Below, piece by piece: positions 1 to 7,559 of a DNA stretch of 64,000 nucleotides. A model generated the notes under the pieces. That model saw nothing but the letters and a program-made list of their open reading frames with translations. It ran no database searches and was not told the origin of the DNA. Source of the DNA: Pannonibacter anstelovis (GTDB lineage: Bacteria; Pseudomonadota; Alphaproteobacteria; Rhizobiales; Stappiaceae); contig NZ_JBAKBF010000009.1 of assembly GCF_036881715.1 (NCBI RefSeq), positions 62,001-126,000 of the forward strand, in the 5' to 3' direction. How positions within the stretch are numbered: the stretch's first letter is position 1; every line of letters starts with the position of its first letter. The position numbers were made by a program, and so were the translations under genes.

Positions 1-1795
1 CCTGTGCGGCCACCACTTTCAGCGGCGGTTGCAGGCGGGCAGACATGCTGCCGAAACCGGCGCCCGGCTGCTTGGCGGCTGGAGCGCCCTTGAGCACACG
101 GGAAAGCACCTCGTCACGCGGGCCGAGGGCCTTCATCCGGCCTGCCTCCATCATCAGCACCTGATCCACGGCACCCAGCGCGCTGGGGCGGTGAGCCACG
201 ACAATGGCGATGCCGCCGCGCTCGCGCTGGCGCTTCATCACCTCCACCACGGCGGCCTCGCCCTCCGCATCGAGATTGGCGTTCGGTTCGTCCAGCACCA
301 GCAGGAACGGGTTGCCATAGAGCGCCCGCGCAAGGCCGATGCGCTGGCGCTGGCCACCGGAGAGCCCGGCGCCGTCATGTCCGATGCGGGTCTGGTAGCC
401 CTGCGGCAGGCTTGTGACGAAGCCATGCACCCCGGCAGCTTCCGCCGCTGCGATGATCGCTTCCGGCGCGGCATCGGGATCAAACCGGGCAATATTCTCC
501 GCCACCGTGCCCTCAAACAGCTCGGCCTGCTGCGGCAGATAGCCGGTGTGCCGGCCAAGCGCCTCCAGGCCGTATTGATCGAGTGCTGCCCCGTCCAGCC
601 GCACATGGCCGCGCAGCAGCGGCCACACGCCGGTGAGGGCGCGTACCAGCGTGCTCTTGCCGGAACCGGAAGCCCCGATAATGCCCAGCGCGCTGCCTGC
701 CGCCAGCCGGAACGAGATGTCCGTCACGGTTGGCAAAGTCCCGCCGCCTGCTGCGGAAGGCGGCGCGATGACGAGCCCCTCGGCTCGCAGTTCACGGCTG
801 GGCGCAGGCAGATCAAGCACCGGCGCCGCTTCCTGAAAGACCGGCTCCAGCTTGCGCAGGCGTGCCCAGCCCTGACGTGCTGCCACAAAACTGCGCCAGC
901 TGCCAATCGCCGAATCCACCGGAGCCATGGTGCGGCCCATCATGATGGACGAGGCGATCATCACGCCGGCCGAGGCTTCCTGCTGGATCACCAGCCACGC
1001 CCCAACCGCAAGGATGGCCGATTGCAGCGCCTGCCGGACAGCGCGGGATATGGCGCTCATGGTGCCGCTGGTGTCACCAGCGCTGCGGTTGGCGGCAAGG
1101 TAGGCAGCGTTCTCCACTTGCCAGCGGTCAGAGATGCGGTGGGCAAAGCCCATGGCCTGGAGGCTTTCGGCGTTGCGGCGGGTCTGTTCGGCAAGGCTGG
1201 AGCGGGCAGCACCGCGTTCGGCAGCAACCCGGGAGGGCTGGCGCGCTGACACATCGGCAAAGACGGTGATCGCCACCATGATCATGGTACCGGCCAGCGC
1301 AGTTACCCCAATCCAGAAGTGAAAGAGAAAGCAGATGGTGAGATAGACCGGGATCCACGGCAGATCGAACAGGGCTGCCGGGCCGGGCGTTGCGAAGAAG
1401 GAGCGGACCGTGTCGAGATCCCGCAAGGGCTGCAGGCCATCCCCCTGCCCGCGCGACATCAGCGGCAGCCGCGCAATGGCGCGCATCACACAAGCAGAAA
1501 GGCGCGCATCGGCGCTTTCGCCAAGGCGTAGCAGCAGCCGGGCGCGCAGGCTGTCCAGCAGCGCCTGAAAGCCGAAGAGACCGGCGGACAGCACGCACAG
1601 GGCAACCAGCGTCGGGATGCTGCGGCTGGCAAGCACCCGGTCATAGACCTGCAGCATGAACAGCGAGCCGTTGAGGGCGAGCAGGTTGAGGACGGCACTG
1701 GCGCAGAACAGCGCCACCACCACCCCTCTCAACGGAAGGCCAGCGGCCCCGGCATTGCGCCGGGGCCGCAAGCCATGCTGGCAGGATGCCAACAT
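1..1795 (-). CDS. hasD: Type I secretion ABC exporter, PrtD/HasD family (3' end beyond left edge)
   Basis: An uninterrupted reading frame of 598 codons runs from an ATG at 1795 off the left edge. It starts with an ABC transmembrane region whose early residues include LFMLQVYDRVLASRS, followed by an ATPase domain with Walker A GASGSGKST, a Walker B/D-loop reading LVLDEPNANLD and the H-loop VVAHRPSAL. The stretch IGSWRSFVAARQGWARL before the ATPase is typical of PrtD/HasD exporters, which drive export of C-terminally signalled proteins through an adaptor and TolC. PrtD proteins are about 575-600 residues, so the stop is probably just outside. It lies 13 bases after the HasA-like gene with no clear ribosome site, suggesting coupled translation. 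The adaptor (hasE) should follow to the left. Confidence 0.9.
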   Translation of the reverse strand, partial: MLASCQHGLRPRRNAGAAGLPLRGVVVALFCASAVLNLLALNGSLFMLQVYDRVLASRSIPTLVALCVLSAGLFGFQALLDSLRARLLLRLGESADARLSACVMRAIARLPLMSRGQGDGLQPLRDLDTVRSFFATPGPAALFDLPWIPVYLTICFLFHFWIGVTALAGTMIMVAITVFADVSARQPSRVAAERGAARSSLAEQTRRNAESLQAMGFAHRISDRWQVENAAYLAANRSAGDTSGTMSAISRAVRQALQSAILAVGAWLVIQQEASAGVMIASSIMMGRTMAPVDSAIGSWRSFVAARQGWARLRKLEPVFQEAAPVLDLPAPSRELRAEGLVIAPPSAAGGGTLPTVTDISFRLAAGSALGIIGASGSGKSTLVRALTGVWPLLRGHVRLDGAALDQYGLEALGRHTGYLPQQAELFEGTVAENIARFDPDAAPEAIIAAAEAAGVHGFVTSLPQGYQTRIGHDGAGLSGGQRQRIGLARALYGNPFLLVLDEPNANLDAEGEAAVVEVMKRQRERGGIAIVVAHRPSALGAVDQVLMMEAGRMKALGPRDEVLSRVLKGAPAAKQPGAGFGSMSARLQPPLKVVAAQ

Positions 1796-1808
1796 GGGGG
1801 TCAACCGG

Positions 1809-2525
1809 TCAGGCGAACAGGAAGTCGGATGCGTCGATGACGCTCGAACTCACGCCCGCCAGCGTCACCGAGTTGCCGCCGTAGGAAATGACGGTATCGG
1901 AACCGGAAGCGGCCACAGCCAGGTCGCTGTAGGCCGTGGCCCCCCAGACAGACACATCCAGCGTGTCCGTACCATCCTGATAGCCATAGGTGCCGGTACC
2001 GCCCGCGGTCACAGTGTCATTGCCGCCAAGGAAAATGAACGTGTCGGCGCCGCTGAAGCCAACGAGGACATCATCCCCCGTGGTATCGATGATTTCGGTG
2101 CCAACGGCACCCAGGTAGTTGTAGATCCCAGAGAGGGAATCCTTCGAGAAATAGTAGATGGCGTAGTCAAAGAGATCCCGACTGCCAGCCAGCGAGTAGT
2201 CCGGGTCTGCATAGATCGTCAGCTCCGCATCAACAGCAAAGCCGCTTGCGGAGGATTCACTGTAGTTGGAGCCGAGGACCACGGTATCGACCGTCCCGGT
2301 CAGGTTGCCCTGGCTGTACTGCATGTCACCGCTCATGACGACGCCGGAGCCACCGGTTGCACCGCTGCCCCACTGGTCGTAAACAGCCGTGCTGGACGGA
2401 GCGGTGGTGATGCCGGACGAGGCGGACCAGAAAGAACCGTAGCTTGGGGTGAAACTTGCAAGCCAGTCGGCAAAGAAGCTCACCATGTCGAAAGACGTTC
2501 CGTTCAGTTCGATAGTCGCAGCCAT
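1809..2525 (-). CDS. hasA: HasA-like secreted hemophore with C-terminal RTX-like module, lacking histidine
   Basis: A 238-residue protein with no cysteine, no histidine and no N-terminal signal peptide. Residues 1-140 follow the HasA pattern: an N-terminal aromatic segment (FFADWLASF), a central stretch aligning by eye with the HasA Tyr75 loop (Tyr70 here), then a helix-like segment near residues 119-138. Residues 149-176 carry an RTX-like module (GDDVLVGFSGADTFIFLGG, then NDTVTAGG). The last residues, DASDFLFA, resemble the C-terminal signal of type I secreted proteases. It sits between the receptor and exporter genes, as hasA does in Serratia. Classical HasA uses His32 and Tyr75, with His83 supporting the tyrosine. 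The histidines are absent here, so the ligand is uncertain. The HasA assignment rests on alignment by eye and strong context. Confidence 0.75.
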   Translation of the reverse strand: MAATIELNGTSFDMVSFFADWLASFTPSYGSFWSASSGITTAPSSTAVYDQWGSGATGGSGVVMSGDMQYSQGNLTGTVDTVVLGSNYSESSASGFAVDAELTIYADPDYSLAGSRDLFDYAIYYFSKDSLSGIYNYLGAVGTEIIDTTGDDVLVGFSGADTFIFLGGNDTVTAGGTGTYGYQDGTDTLDVSVWGATAYSDLAVAASGSDTVISYGGNSVTLAGVSSSVIDASDFLFA

Positions 2526-2576
2526 TTCAATCTCCTTGGTTGGCTGTGGCGTGCCGCCCGTTGCGGGAGCGGCGGT

Positions 2577-2606
2577 TTCCTGGCCGGGCTGCCACCCGGC
2601 CAGGAA
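2577..2606 (-). promoter_or_regulatory. Intercistronic hairpin between hasR and hasA
   Basis: A perfect 12-bp inverted repeat (TTCCTGGCCGGG, 6-base loop, CCCGGCCAGGAA) lies between the receptor stop and the start of the HasA-like gene. On the minus-strand transcript no T-run follows, so it is unlikely to be a simple terminator. It may pause transcription or protect the 3' end of one mRNA part so that hasA and hasR are made in different amounts. That role is inference. Confidence 0.7.
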
Positions 2607-2638
2607 TGACGGGCGGAAGGGATGCCTTCCGCAAAAAG

Positions 2639-5455
2639 TCAGAACTTCACATTGAACCGCGCCTGCAGGGTGCGCCCGGCCGCTGCCATGGAACTGTTGG
2701 CCGGGACGTAGGCCACATCCGTGACGTTGTTGGCTGAAAGATGCAGCGTGGCGTTCTTGTTGACCTTGTAGGAGCCGTAAAGATCCAGCGTGGTGTAGCT
2801 ATCGCTGTATTCGGTGAGCATGCCGGTATCCACGTCCAGCACCGCCGTCTGGCTGGGCGTCACATGGGTGACACGCGCACCAAGGCTGAGCTTCTCCTCA
2901 AAGAAGCGCAGTCCCGCGTCACCCGTCACCTTGAAGCGCGGCGGGATGTTGCCGTTCCAGGCGAAAACGCTGCCACTGGTCACATCCGTGCCGTTGCTGA
3001 AGACTTCGGTCTTGCCCGGCCAGTTGGTGGACAGGAAGGTCGCCGAACCGCCAAACCAGAAACGGCCGGCATCATAATTGGCTTCCACCTCCACACCACG
3101 GGTGCGGGTGATGCCATCCATGTTGACGAAGCTCGTATAGGTCCTGGCAGTCTCCTGCGAGGCATAGATGGTGCCGAGGACGATGTAGTCGTCGATTTCC
3201 CGGTAGAAGGCGGCCGCCTTGATCCGCAGCCGGTCACGCTCCGTGATCAGGCCGTTCGTTATGATATTGGCGCCGATTTCATAGGTTTCCGCCGTTTCCG
3301 GGCGTAGCCATGGATTGGGCGCAGTCTGAGCCGGCTGACCATCGCCAGGCTGAAAACCGCCGCTCATGAAGGCTTCGGTGATGGTGGGCGGACGGTAGGT
3401 CTGATTATAGCTGGCATAGGGCTTGAACCAGTCAACCGGAACGAATTCCAACGTCACCGAGGGCAGCAGCTTGCCGCCGGAACGGTCGATCTCCTCGTCG
3501 TAAATGACGTCCTCGCGGACGGCTGCAGTCGAGGATAGAACCGAACCCTCCTGAACCCAGGTTCCGCTGGAATTGTATGCGCCACAGGGATTGGAATTCC
3601 ATGTGGCAAACCATTCGGTTCCCCGGCGCCTTAGGGCTGAGTTCCTGGAATTCCGCAATCTAAGATAAGTATCATAAGTCGACGATCCGACAGGGTAAGC
3701 TTGCTGAAAAGTAGCAACGCACCCTGCACGCACAACCGCCGCCGGAGTTATAAGCTTGCCGAAGTTATAGTAGCGGGCGGTACCTTTCAGCCGGTACCAG
3801 TCATAGCGCAGGCCGCCGGACACGTTGAACCAGCGGACGGGTTCAAGCTTGCCATTGAGGAAGATGCTGGCCATGTCGCGGCGGCCCGGCGGGTTGAACA
3901 CGCCATAATTGTCCGCATAGTAAGGCGTCTGCGAGATCGACGTGCTTGAGGCAGACTTGTTGGCCACATCACGGAAGGCCTCGACGCCATAATTGAGGGC
4001 AAGGCCACCAAGAGGTGTGTTGGCCGTGCTGGTGTTCTGCAGGGTGATGCCGAAACTGGTCAGGCTCTTGTCGATTTCCGTTTCGGGAGACAGGTTGCCA
4101 CGGGCATCACGAGTTTCCAGAACGGAAGAATCGTTGAGCCAGAGGTTGGCCTTGAAGTCGACCCACTCGCTGTCCGGATCCCAGCCGAAGTTCAGGGAGC
4201 CGCTGTCATTGGTGTTCTCGAACCGGCTGATATCGCTATACGCACCGCCGGCGTTGCCGCCGACGCTGTAGGCATAATCATTTTGCTGATGCATCCAGGA
4301 TGCCGAGGCCCTGATGTCCTCATGCTCCATTTCCAGCTTCAGCATGGAGCCCCAGGTGTCCCGCCCGCGCAAGTCCTTGCGGATGCCATTGGAATCGACC
4401 GTTGAGGTTGCTTCGCCCATCCGGCCGGCGCGGTATTCATTCAGTTCTGTCTTGCTGAGGCCCATGGTCAGGGCAAAGACGTCCGACAGCCGGGCGGAGC
4501 CGATGACAGATGACTGAAGATTATACCCATTGCTGCCGGTGGCCACATCGGCCTCCGCCCCCCACGACTTGCCGTCCTGAATGATGTCAGCGGCGCCAAC
4601 CGTACGGAAATCGACGGAACCGGCCAGCGTGCCCGTGTTACCAGCCGTTGCACCAGGGTTCTTGTCGATTTCAACCTGGCGGATGAAAGCGCCATCGACA
4701 ACGGCCGTACCGCCTGCGCCGATGCTGGAGGAGCCGTAACGCCCGCCGTCCTGCGCATTCTGCCGCGCCCCATCAATGGAGACGGCAACGCGCCCGGAAT
4801 CCTGTACGCCGCGCAGGTTAGGGGAAACCGTTGGGAAACTGGCAACGCCCTCGCCTGCATAGGCACCGGCAACAGCATTGAACGCCTCCCGGATATCGCG
4901 CACGCCCGCATCGCGGATGGCCTCCCCCGAGACCACGGCAACACTCGACGGCGTGTCGTAGACCCAGTCGGGCGCGCCCATGTAGCCGCTGGAGCCCTCG
5001 CCCGTCAGCGTCACCGTCTCAAGCTGCGTGGCGCCACCTGCCCCATCCCCGGCAGCACCGGAAGAGGTCCGCGCCGCACCGATCACCGCTGTGCCGTCAG
5101 CCGTTATGCGGAAGGGAACACCGGTCTCCTGCAGCATCCGGCCCAGCGCCTCCCGGGGCGTCATGGCACCCTGCACGGCCCGCGTCGTCACTCCATTCGA
5201 AGCGCTGGCGGCGAGCGTCACCTGCAGCCCGGACTGGCGGCCAAAGGCACTGACTGCACTGGCCAGCCCCTGCGCGGGAATGCTGAAGTTCCGCACCGCA
5301 GCCGTCTGCGCCTGTGCCGCCCCTTGCGGCACCAGCAAGCTCACACCCGCAGTTGCCAGCGGTATCACGGCGATGGTGGCCAGAAGCCTTGCACGATACT
5401 GGGAAACGGCTCTGTTCCTGAGAACAGCAGCCCCGAACTCTCTACTCGAAAACAT
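2639..5455 (-). CDS. hasR: TonB-dependent hemophore receptor with signalling (STN) domain
   Basis: A 938-residue outer-membrane receptor. A signal peptide ends near QGAAQAQ (about residue 50). An STN signalling domain (about 55-127) follows, then a plug (about 165-290) and a 22-strand-type beta barrel ending in the terminal Phe (FNVKF). The YRPPTITEAF and NPWLRPETAETYEIG motifs correspond to the FRAP and NPNL boxes of heme and hemophore receptors. The STN domain and the upstream sigma/anti-sigma pair predict ligand-induced transcription by cell-surface signalling. Two cysteines (AGCVATF, NPCGAY) probably form a disulfide in an extracellular loop. I count only four histidines, none in the plug or between the YRPP and NPWL boxes, where Serratia HasR has its heme ligands. 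The nucleic acid around 3600-3750 is less GC-rich than its surroundings. Confidence 0.88.
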   Translation of the reverse strand: MFSSREFGAAVLRNRAVSQYRARLLATIAVIPLATAGVSLLVPQGAAQAQTAAVRNFSIPAQGLASAVSAFGRQSGLQVTLAASASNGVTTRAVQGAMTPREALGRMLQETGVPFRITADGTAVIGAARTSSGAAGDGAGGATQLETVTLTGEGSSGYMGAPDWVYDTPSSVAVVSGEAIRDAGVRDIREAFNAVAGAYAGEGVASFPTVSPNLRGVQDSGRVAVSIDGARQNAQDGGRYGSSSIGAGGTAVVDGAFIRQVEIDKNPGATAGNTGTLAGSVDFRTVGAADIIQDGKSWGAEADVATGSNGYNLQSSVIGSARLSDVFALTMGLSKTELNEYRAGRMGEATSTVDSNGIRKDLRGRDTWGSMLKLEMEHEDIRASASWMHQQNDYAYSVGGNAGGAYSDISRFENTNDSGSLNFGWDPDSEWVDFKANLWLNDSSVLETRDARGNLSPETEIDKSLTSFGITLQNTSTANTPLGGLALNYGVEAFRDVANKSASSTSISQTPYYADNYGVFNPPGRRDMASIFLNGKLEPVRWFNVSGGLRYDWYRLKGTARYYNFGKLITPAAVVRAGCVATFQQAYPVGSSTYDTYLRLRNSRNSALRRRGTEWFATWNSNPCGAYNSSGTWVQEGSVLSSTAAVREDVIYDEEIDRSGGKLLPSVTLEFVPVDWFKPYASYNQTYRPPTITEAFMSGGFQPGDGQPAQTAPNPWLRPETAETYEIGANIITNGLITERDRLRIKAAAFYREIDDYIVLGTIYASQETARTYTSFVNMDGITRTRGVEVEANYDAGRFWFGGSATFLSTNWPGKTEVFSNGTDVTSGSVFAWNGNIPPRFKVTGDAGLRFFEEKLSLGARVTHVTPSQTAVLDVDTGMLTEYSDSYTTLDLYGSYKVNKNATLHLSANNVTDVAYVPANSSMAAAGRTLQARFNVKF

Positions 5456-5563
5456 GCCTGCCCTGTCTTTTGTCGTCCCGGCGCAGCCCCTCCGGCGCTG
5501 CGCTCCCGACCCTAAAGACGAACAGGCTTGTCAAATTTCTCAGGATTTCACGCCCTCAGGCAA

Positions 5564-5588
5564 AAATATGAGAATAAAATTCATATTT
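5564..5588. promoter_or_regulatory. AT-rich dyad between hasS and hasR
   Basis: A perfect 8-bp inverted repeat, AAATATGA-N9-TCATATTT, lies just after the hasS stop and about 110 bases before the hasR start. It could be the operator of an iron regulator (Fur, Irr or RirA type) in front of hasR. Read on the minus strand it is also followed by a few T residues, so a weak hasS terminator is possible. No exact Fur or Irr consensus is visible. Confidence 0.45.
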
Positions 5589-5593
5589 CTTTT

Positions 5594-6688
5594 TCAACGG
5601 CCGGAAATCAGCCGGATATAAGGGGAAACGGAGACCACTTCGCCGTCAAACGGCTCCACCAGTGCACGCAGGGCACGGTCCGGGTCGCGCAGGTCATAGA
5701 AGCCCGTGACGTGCTGGCGTCCGAGCGCCTCATCGGTGAGCCTGACCCAGCCGGGATGATAACGGGCAATTTCCTCCAGCACCGAGCTGACGGTGGCATC
5801 CACCACATAAAGGCGGCCCTGACGCCAGGAGCCGATATCTTCCGGTGCGATCTGTCGGGTGACGAGCTGCCCCGTGGCCCTGTCTATGCTCAGCATCTCG
5901 CCCGGCACGAGCATCTGCTCCTGCACCCTGCCGCCCACGCTGACCTTTGCCCGGACAGACCCTTCGGCAAGGCTGACATCAATCATGCCGGTGGTGACAC
6001 GCACATCGAAGGATGTGCCAAGCACCGTTATCCTGACTTCTCCGGCAGCAACGGTGAAAGGCCTTGAAGGGTCTTTCACGACGTCGAAATAGGCATCGCC
6101 TGCCAGCAGTTCCACGCCCCGGTCACCGGCGCTGAAGCCGGTGGCAATGGCGCTGGCGGCGGCCAGGGTCACCTGCGAGCCATCCTCCAGCATGACGGCA
6201 CGCTGCTCGGTCTTCGCCGTGTAATGGTCTGCTTCAAGACGCAGCAGCAGCACCGGCCCAGCCGCAATGGCAAGGCAGGCTGCCATGGCCCCGGCCACGG
6301 CAGACAGCATGGCCCGGCGCCAGCGGCGTGGTTCGCCGGCGCGGCGCGCCTGCGGCCCGCTTCGGCGAGGAGAGGCAGTGACCGCTGCGATAGGGGAAGG
6401 GGCGGCTTCAGCGACGACGGTTTCTTCGGCAGCAGAAACCGCTACAGCTTGAGATCCATCCAAGGATCCGGCCAATGATCCAGTCTGTTCTGCCGCATGG
6501 CCCAGAAGATCCCAGGCGCGGCTCACACGCTGAAAGGCAGCTGCATGCGCAGGAGCTTGCGAGCACCAGAGTTGAAAGGCCTGCCGAAGGGCCTCGTCTT
6601 CAGGCGCCTCCCGCAAGCGCACGAGCCAATCCGCCGCCGCTTCAAGCAGTGCTGGTTCCCTGATGTCCCCGGTCTGGTTCACTGGCAT
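5594..6688 (-). CDS. hasS: FecR-family anti-sigma factor (HasS-like)
   Basis: A 364-residue single-pass membrane regulator. The cytoplasmic N-terminal domain (DUF4880 type, about residues 10-62: WLVRLREAPEDEALRQAF ... AFQRVSRAWD) binds the partner sigma factor. It is followed by an alanine/proline-rich linker, a basic segment RRWRR and one membrane helix at about 127-149. The periplasmic FecR domain contains LEDGSQVTLAAASA and VLGTSFDVR, and the C-terminal part resembles the STN-like domain that meets the receptor. It lies between hasI and hasR as in fec/has systems, and should relay ligand-bound receptor status to the sigma factor. In Serratia HasS is itself under HasI control; that is not tested here. 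Confidence 0.9.
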   Translation of the reverse strand: MPVNQTGDIREPALLEAAADWLVRLREAPEDEALRQAFQLWCSQAPAHAAAFQRVSRAWDLLGHAAEQTGSLAGSLDGSQAVAVSAAEETVVAEAAPSPIAAVTASPRRSGPQARRAGEPRRWRRAMLSAVAGAMAACLAIAAGPVLLLRLEADHYTAKTEQRAVMLEDGSQVTLAAASAIATGFSAGDRGVELLAGDAYFDVVKDPSRPFTVAAGEVRITVLGTSFDVRVTTGMIDVSLAEGSVRAKVSVGGRVQEQMLVPGEMLSIDRATGQLVTRQIAPEDIGSWRQGRLYVVDATVSSVLEEIARYHPGWVRLTDEALGRQHVTGFYDLRDPDRALRALVEPFDGEVVSVSPYIRLISGR

Positions 6689-6794
6689 GTTGCGCGCGTC
6701 TCTTCCCGGAACGGCACTGCCTGCCGCGCCGGATGCCCCTTACTCCTACCAAGACGAGCGAGCCGCAAGAATTTTTCAGAATGACTCCAAAAAA

Positions 6795-7316
6795 TCACGT
6801 TTCAGGCTCCAGCAGGGCTGCCAGAGCCGCCAGTGTCCGGGTGACATGGCGGTGCACAGTGGCAGTGGACAGGCCCAGATGAGAGCCGATCTCATCCAGC
6901 GTGTAGCCGCCAAAGCGGTGCATTTCCAGCGAGGTACGCACCTCGGGCGGCAGCGTGGCTAGATACTCCGAGATGCGGCGCAGATTCTCGCAGAACAGGG
7001 CGTCCTGCTCCGGCGTCTGCACATCCTGCGGCTTCGTCCAGTGCGGCAGGTCCGCCGGTTCCTCACGTGATTCGAGCTGGCGGCGGCGGCGGATGTCGAA
7101 GGCAAGATTGCGGACAATGCGGAAGAGGTAGGCCCTGAGGGACGAGGCAGGCGGGCTGTTTTCCGGCACGAAGCGGATGAAGGCCTCCTGCACCACGTCC
7201 TCGGCATCGGCACGCGAACCCAGCAGCCGGGTGCCATAGTCGATCAGGGCACTGCGATGTGCCAGATAGGCAGCATACCGGCTATCGCTTTCCCTGAGAG
7301 GCATGGACCTGTTCAT
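6795..7316 (-). CDS. hasI: ECF sigma factor, FecI/HasI-like
   Basis: A 173-residue sigma-70 family protein with the two ECF domains. Region 2 holds LGSRADAEDVVQEAFIRFV, and region 4 holds the helix-turn-helix YTLDEIGSHLGLSTATVHRH. It has no extra N- or C-terminal domain, so it is the plain FecI type. It lies upstream of the FecR-like gene in the same direction, with 106 bases between them. It should direct RNA polymerase to the receptor/hemophore promoters when the receptor signals. The ATG start at 7316 gives the usual family length. Confidence 0.92.
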   Translation of the reverse strand: MNRSMPLRESDSRYAAYLAHRSALIDYGTRLLGSRADAEDVVQEAFIRFVPENSPPASSLRAYLFRIVRNLAFDIRRRRQLESREEPADLPHWTKPQDVQTPEQDALFCENLRRISEYLATLPPEVRTSLEMHRFGGYTLDEIGSHLGLSTATVHRHVTRTLAALAALLEPET

Positions 7317-7436
7317 TCACCTGCGGCCGGACGGCCTGCTTCAAGACTTGCACCGCGGAGCGGTTTCCGGGACCGGCGTGCCGGGCATCAGCATACAGGC
7401 AGCAGTTGCCATGCGGCGGCTTGCCTTGCGCACCAA

Positions 7437-7466
7437 TACCTAACTCTTAAACTCATCTTTTAGCAA
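7437..7466 (-). promoter_or_regulatory. Possible sigma-70 promoter of hasI
   Basis: On the minus strand TTGCTA, an 18-base spacer and TAGGTA lie about 120 bases before the hasI start, in an AT-rich pocket of the 243-base gap between hasI and the decarboxylase gene. The match to consensus is moderate. No recognisable iron-regulator box was found in this gap. Confidence 0.3.
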
Positions 7467-7559
7467 GTCACCTGCAGGCCGCAAACCGGAACCATGCAAC
7501 TTGTGACCAGAAGGGCCGCAGGATAACAGTATGCCCGGCATCTTTCAGGGGAGGGACGA

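Noticed and set aside
29..1249. Long plus-strand open frame at the left end
   Set aside because: It is the complement of the ABC exporter gene on the minus strand, which carries all ABC motifs. The plus-strand translation has no domain-like content.
5529..5534. TTGACA as -35 element of hasR on the minus strand
   Set aside because: No -10 sequence at a 16-18 base distance; the receptor is expected to use the ECF sigma factor, whose consensus here is unknown.
7317..7559. Fur or Irr box before hasI
   Set aside because: AT-rich patches are present, but no sequence matches the known consensus well enough.
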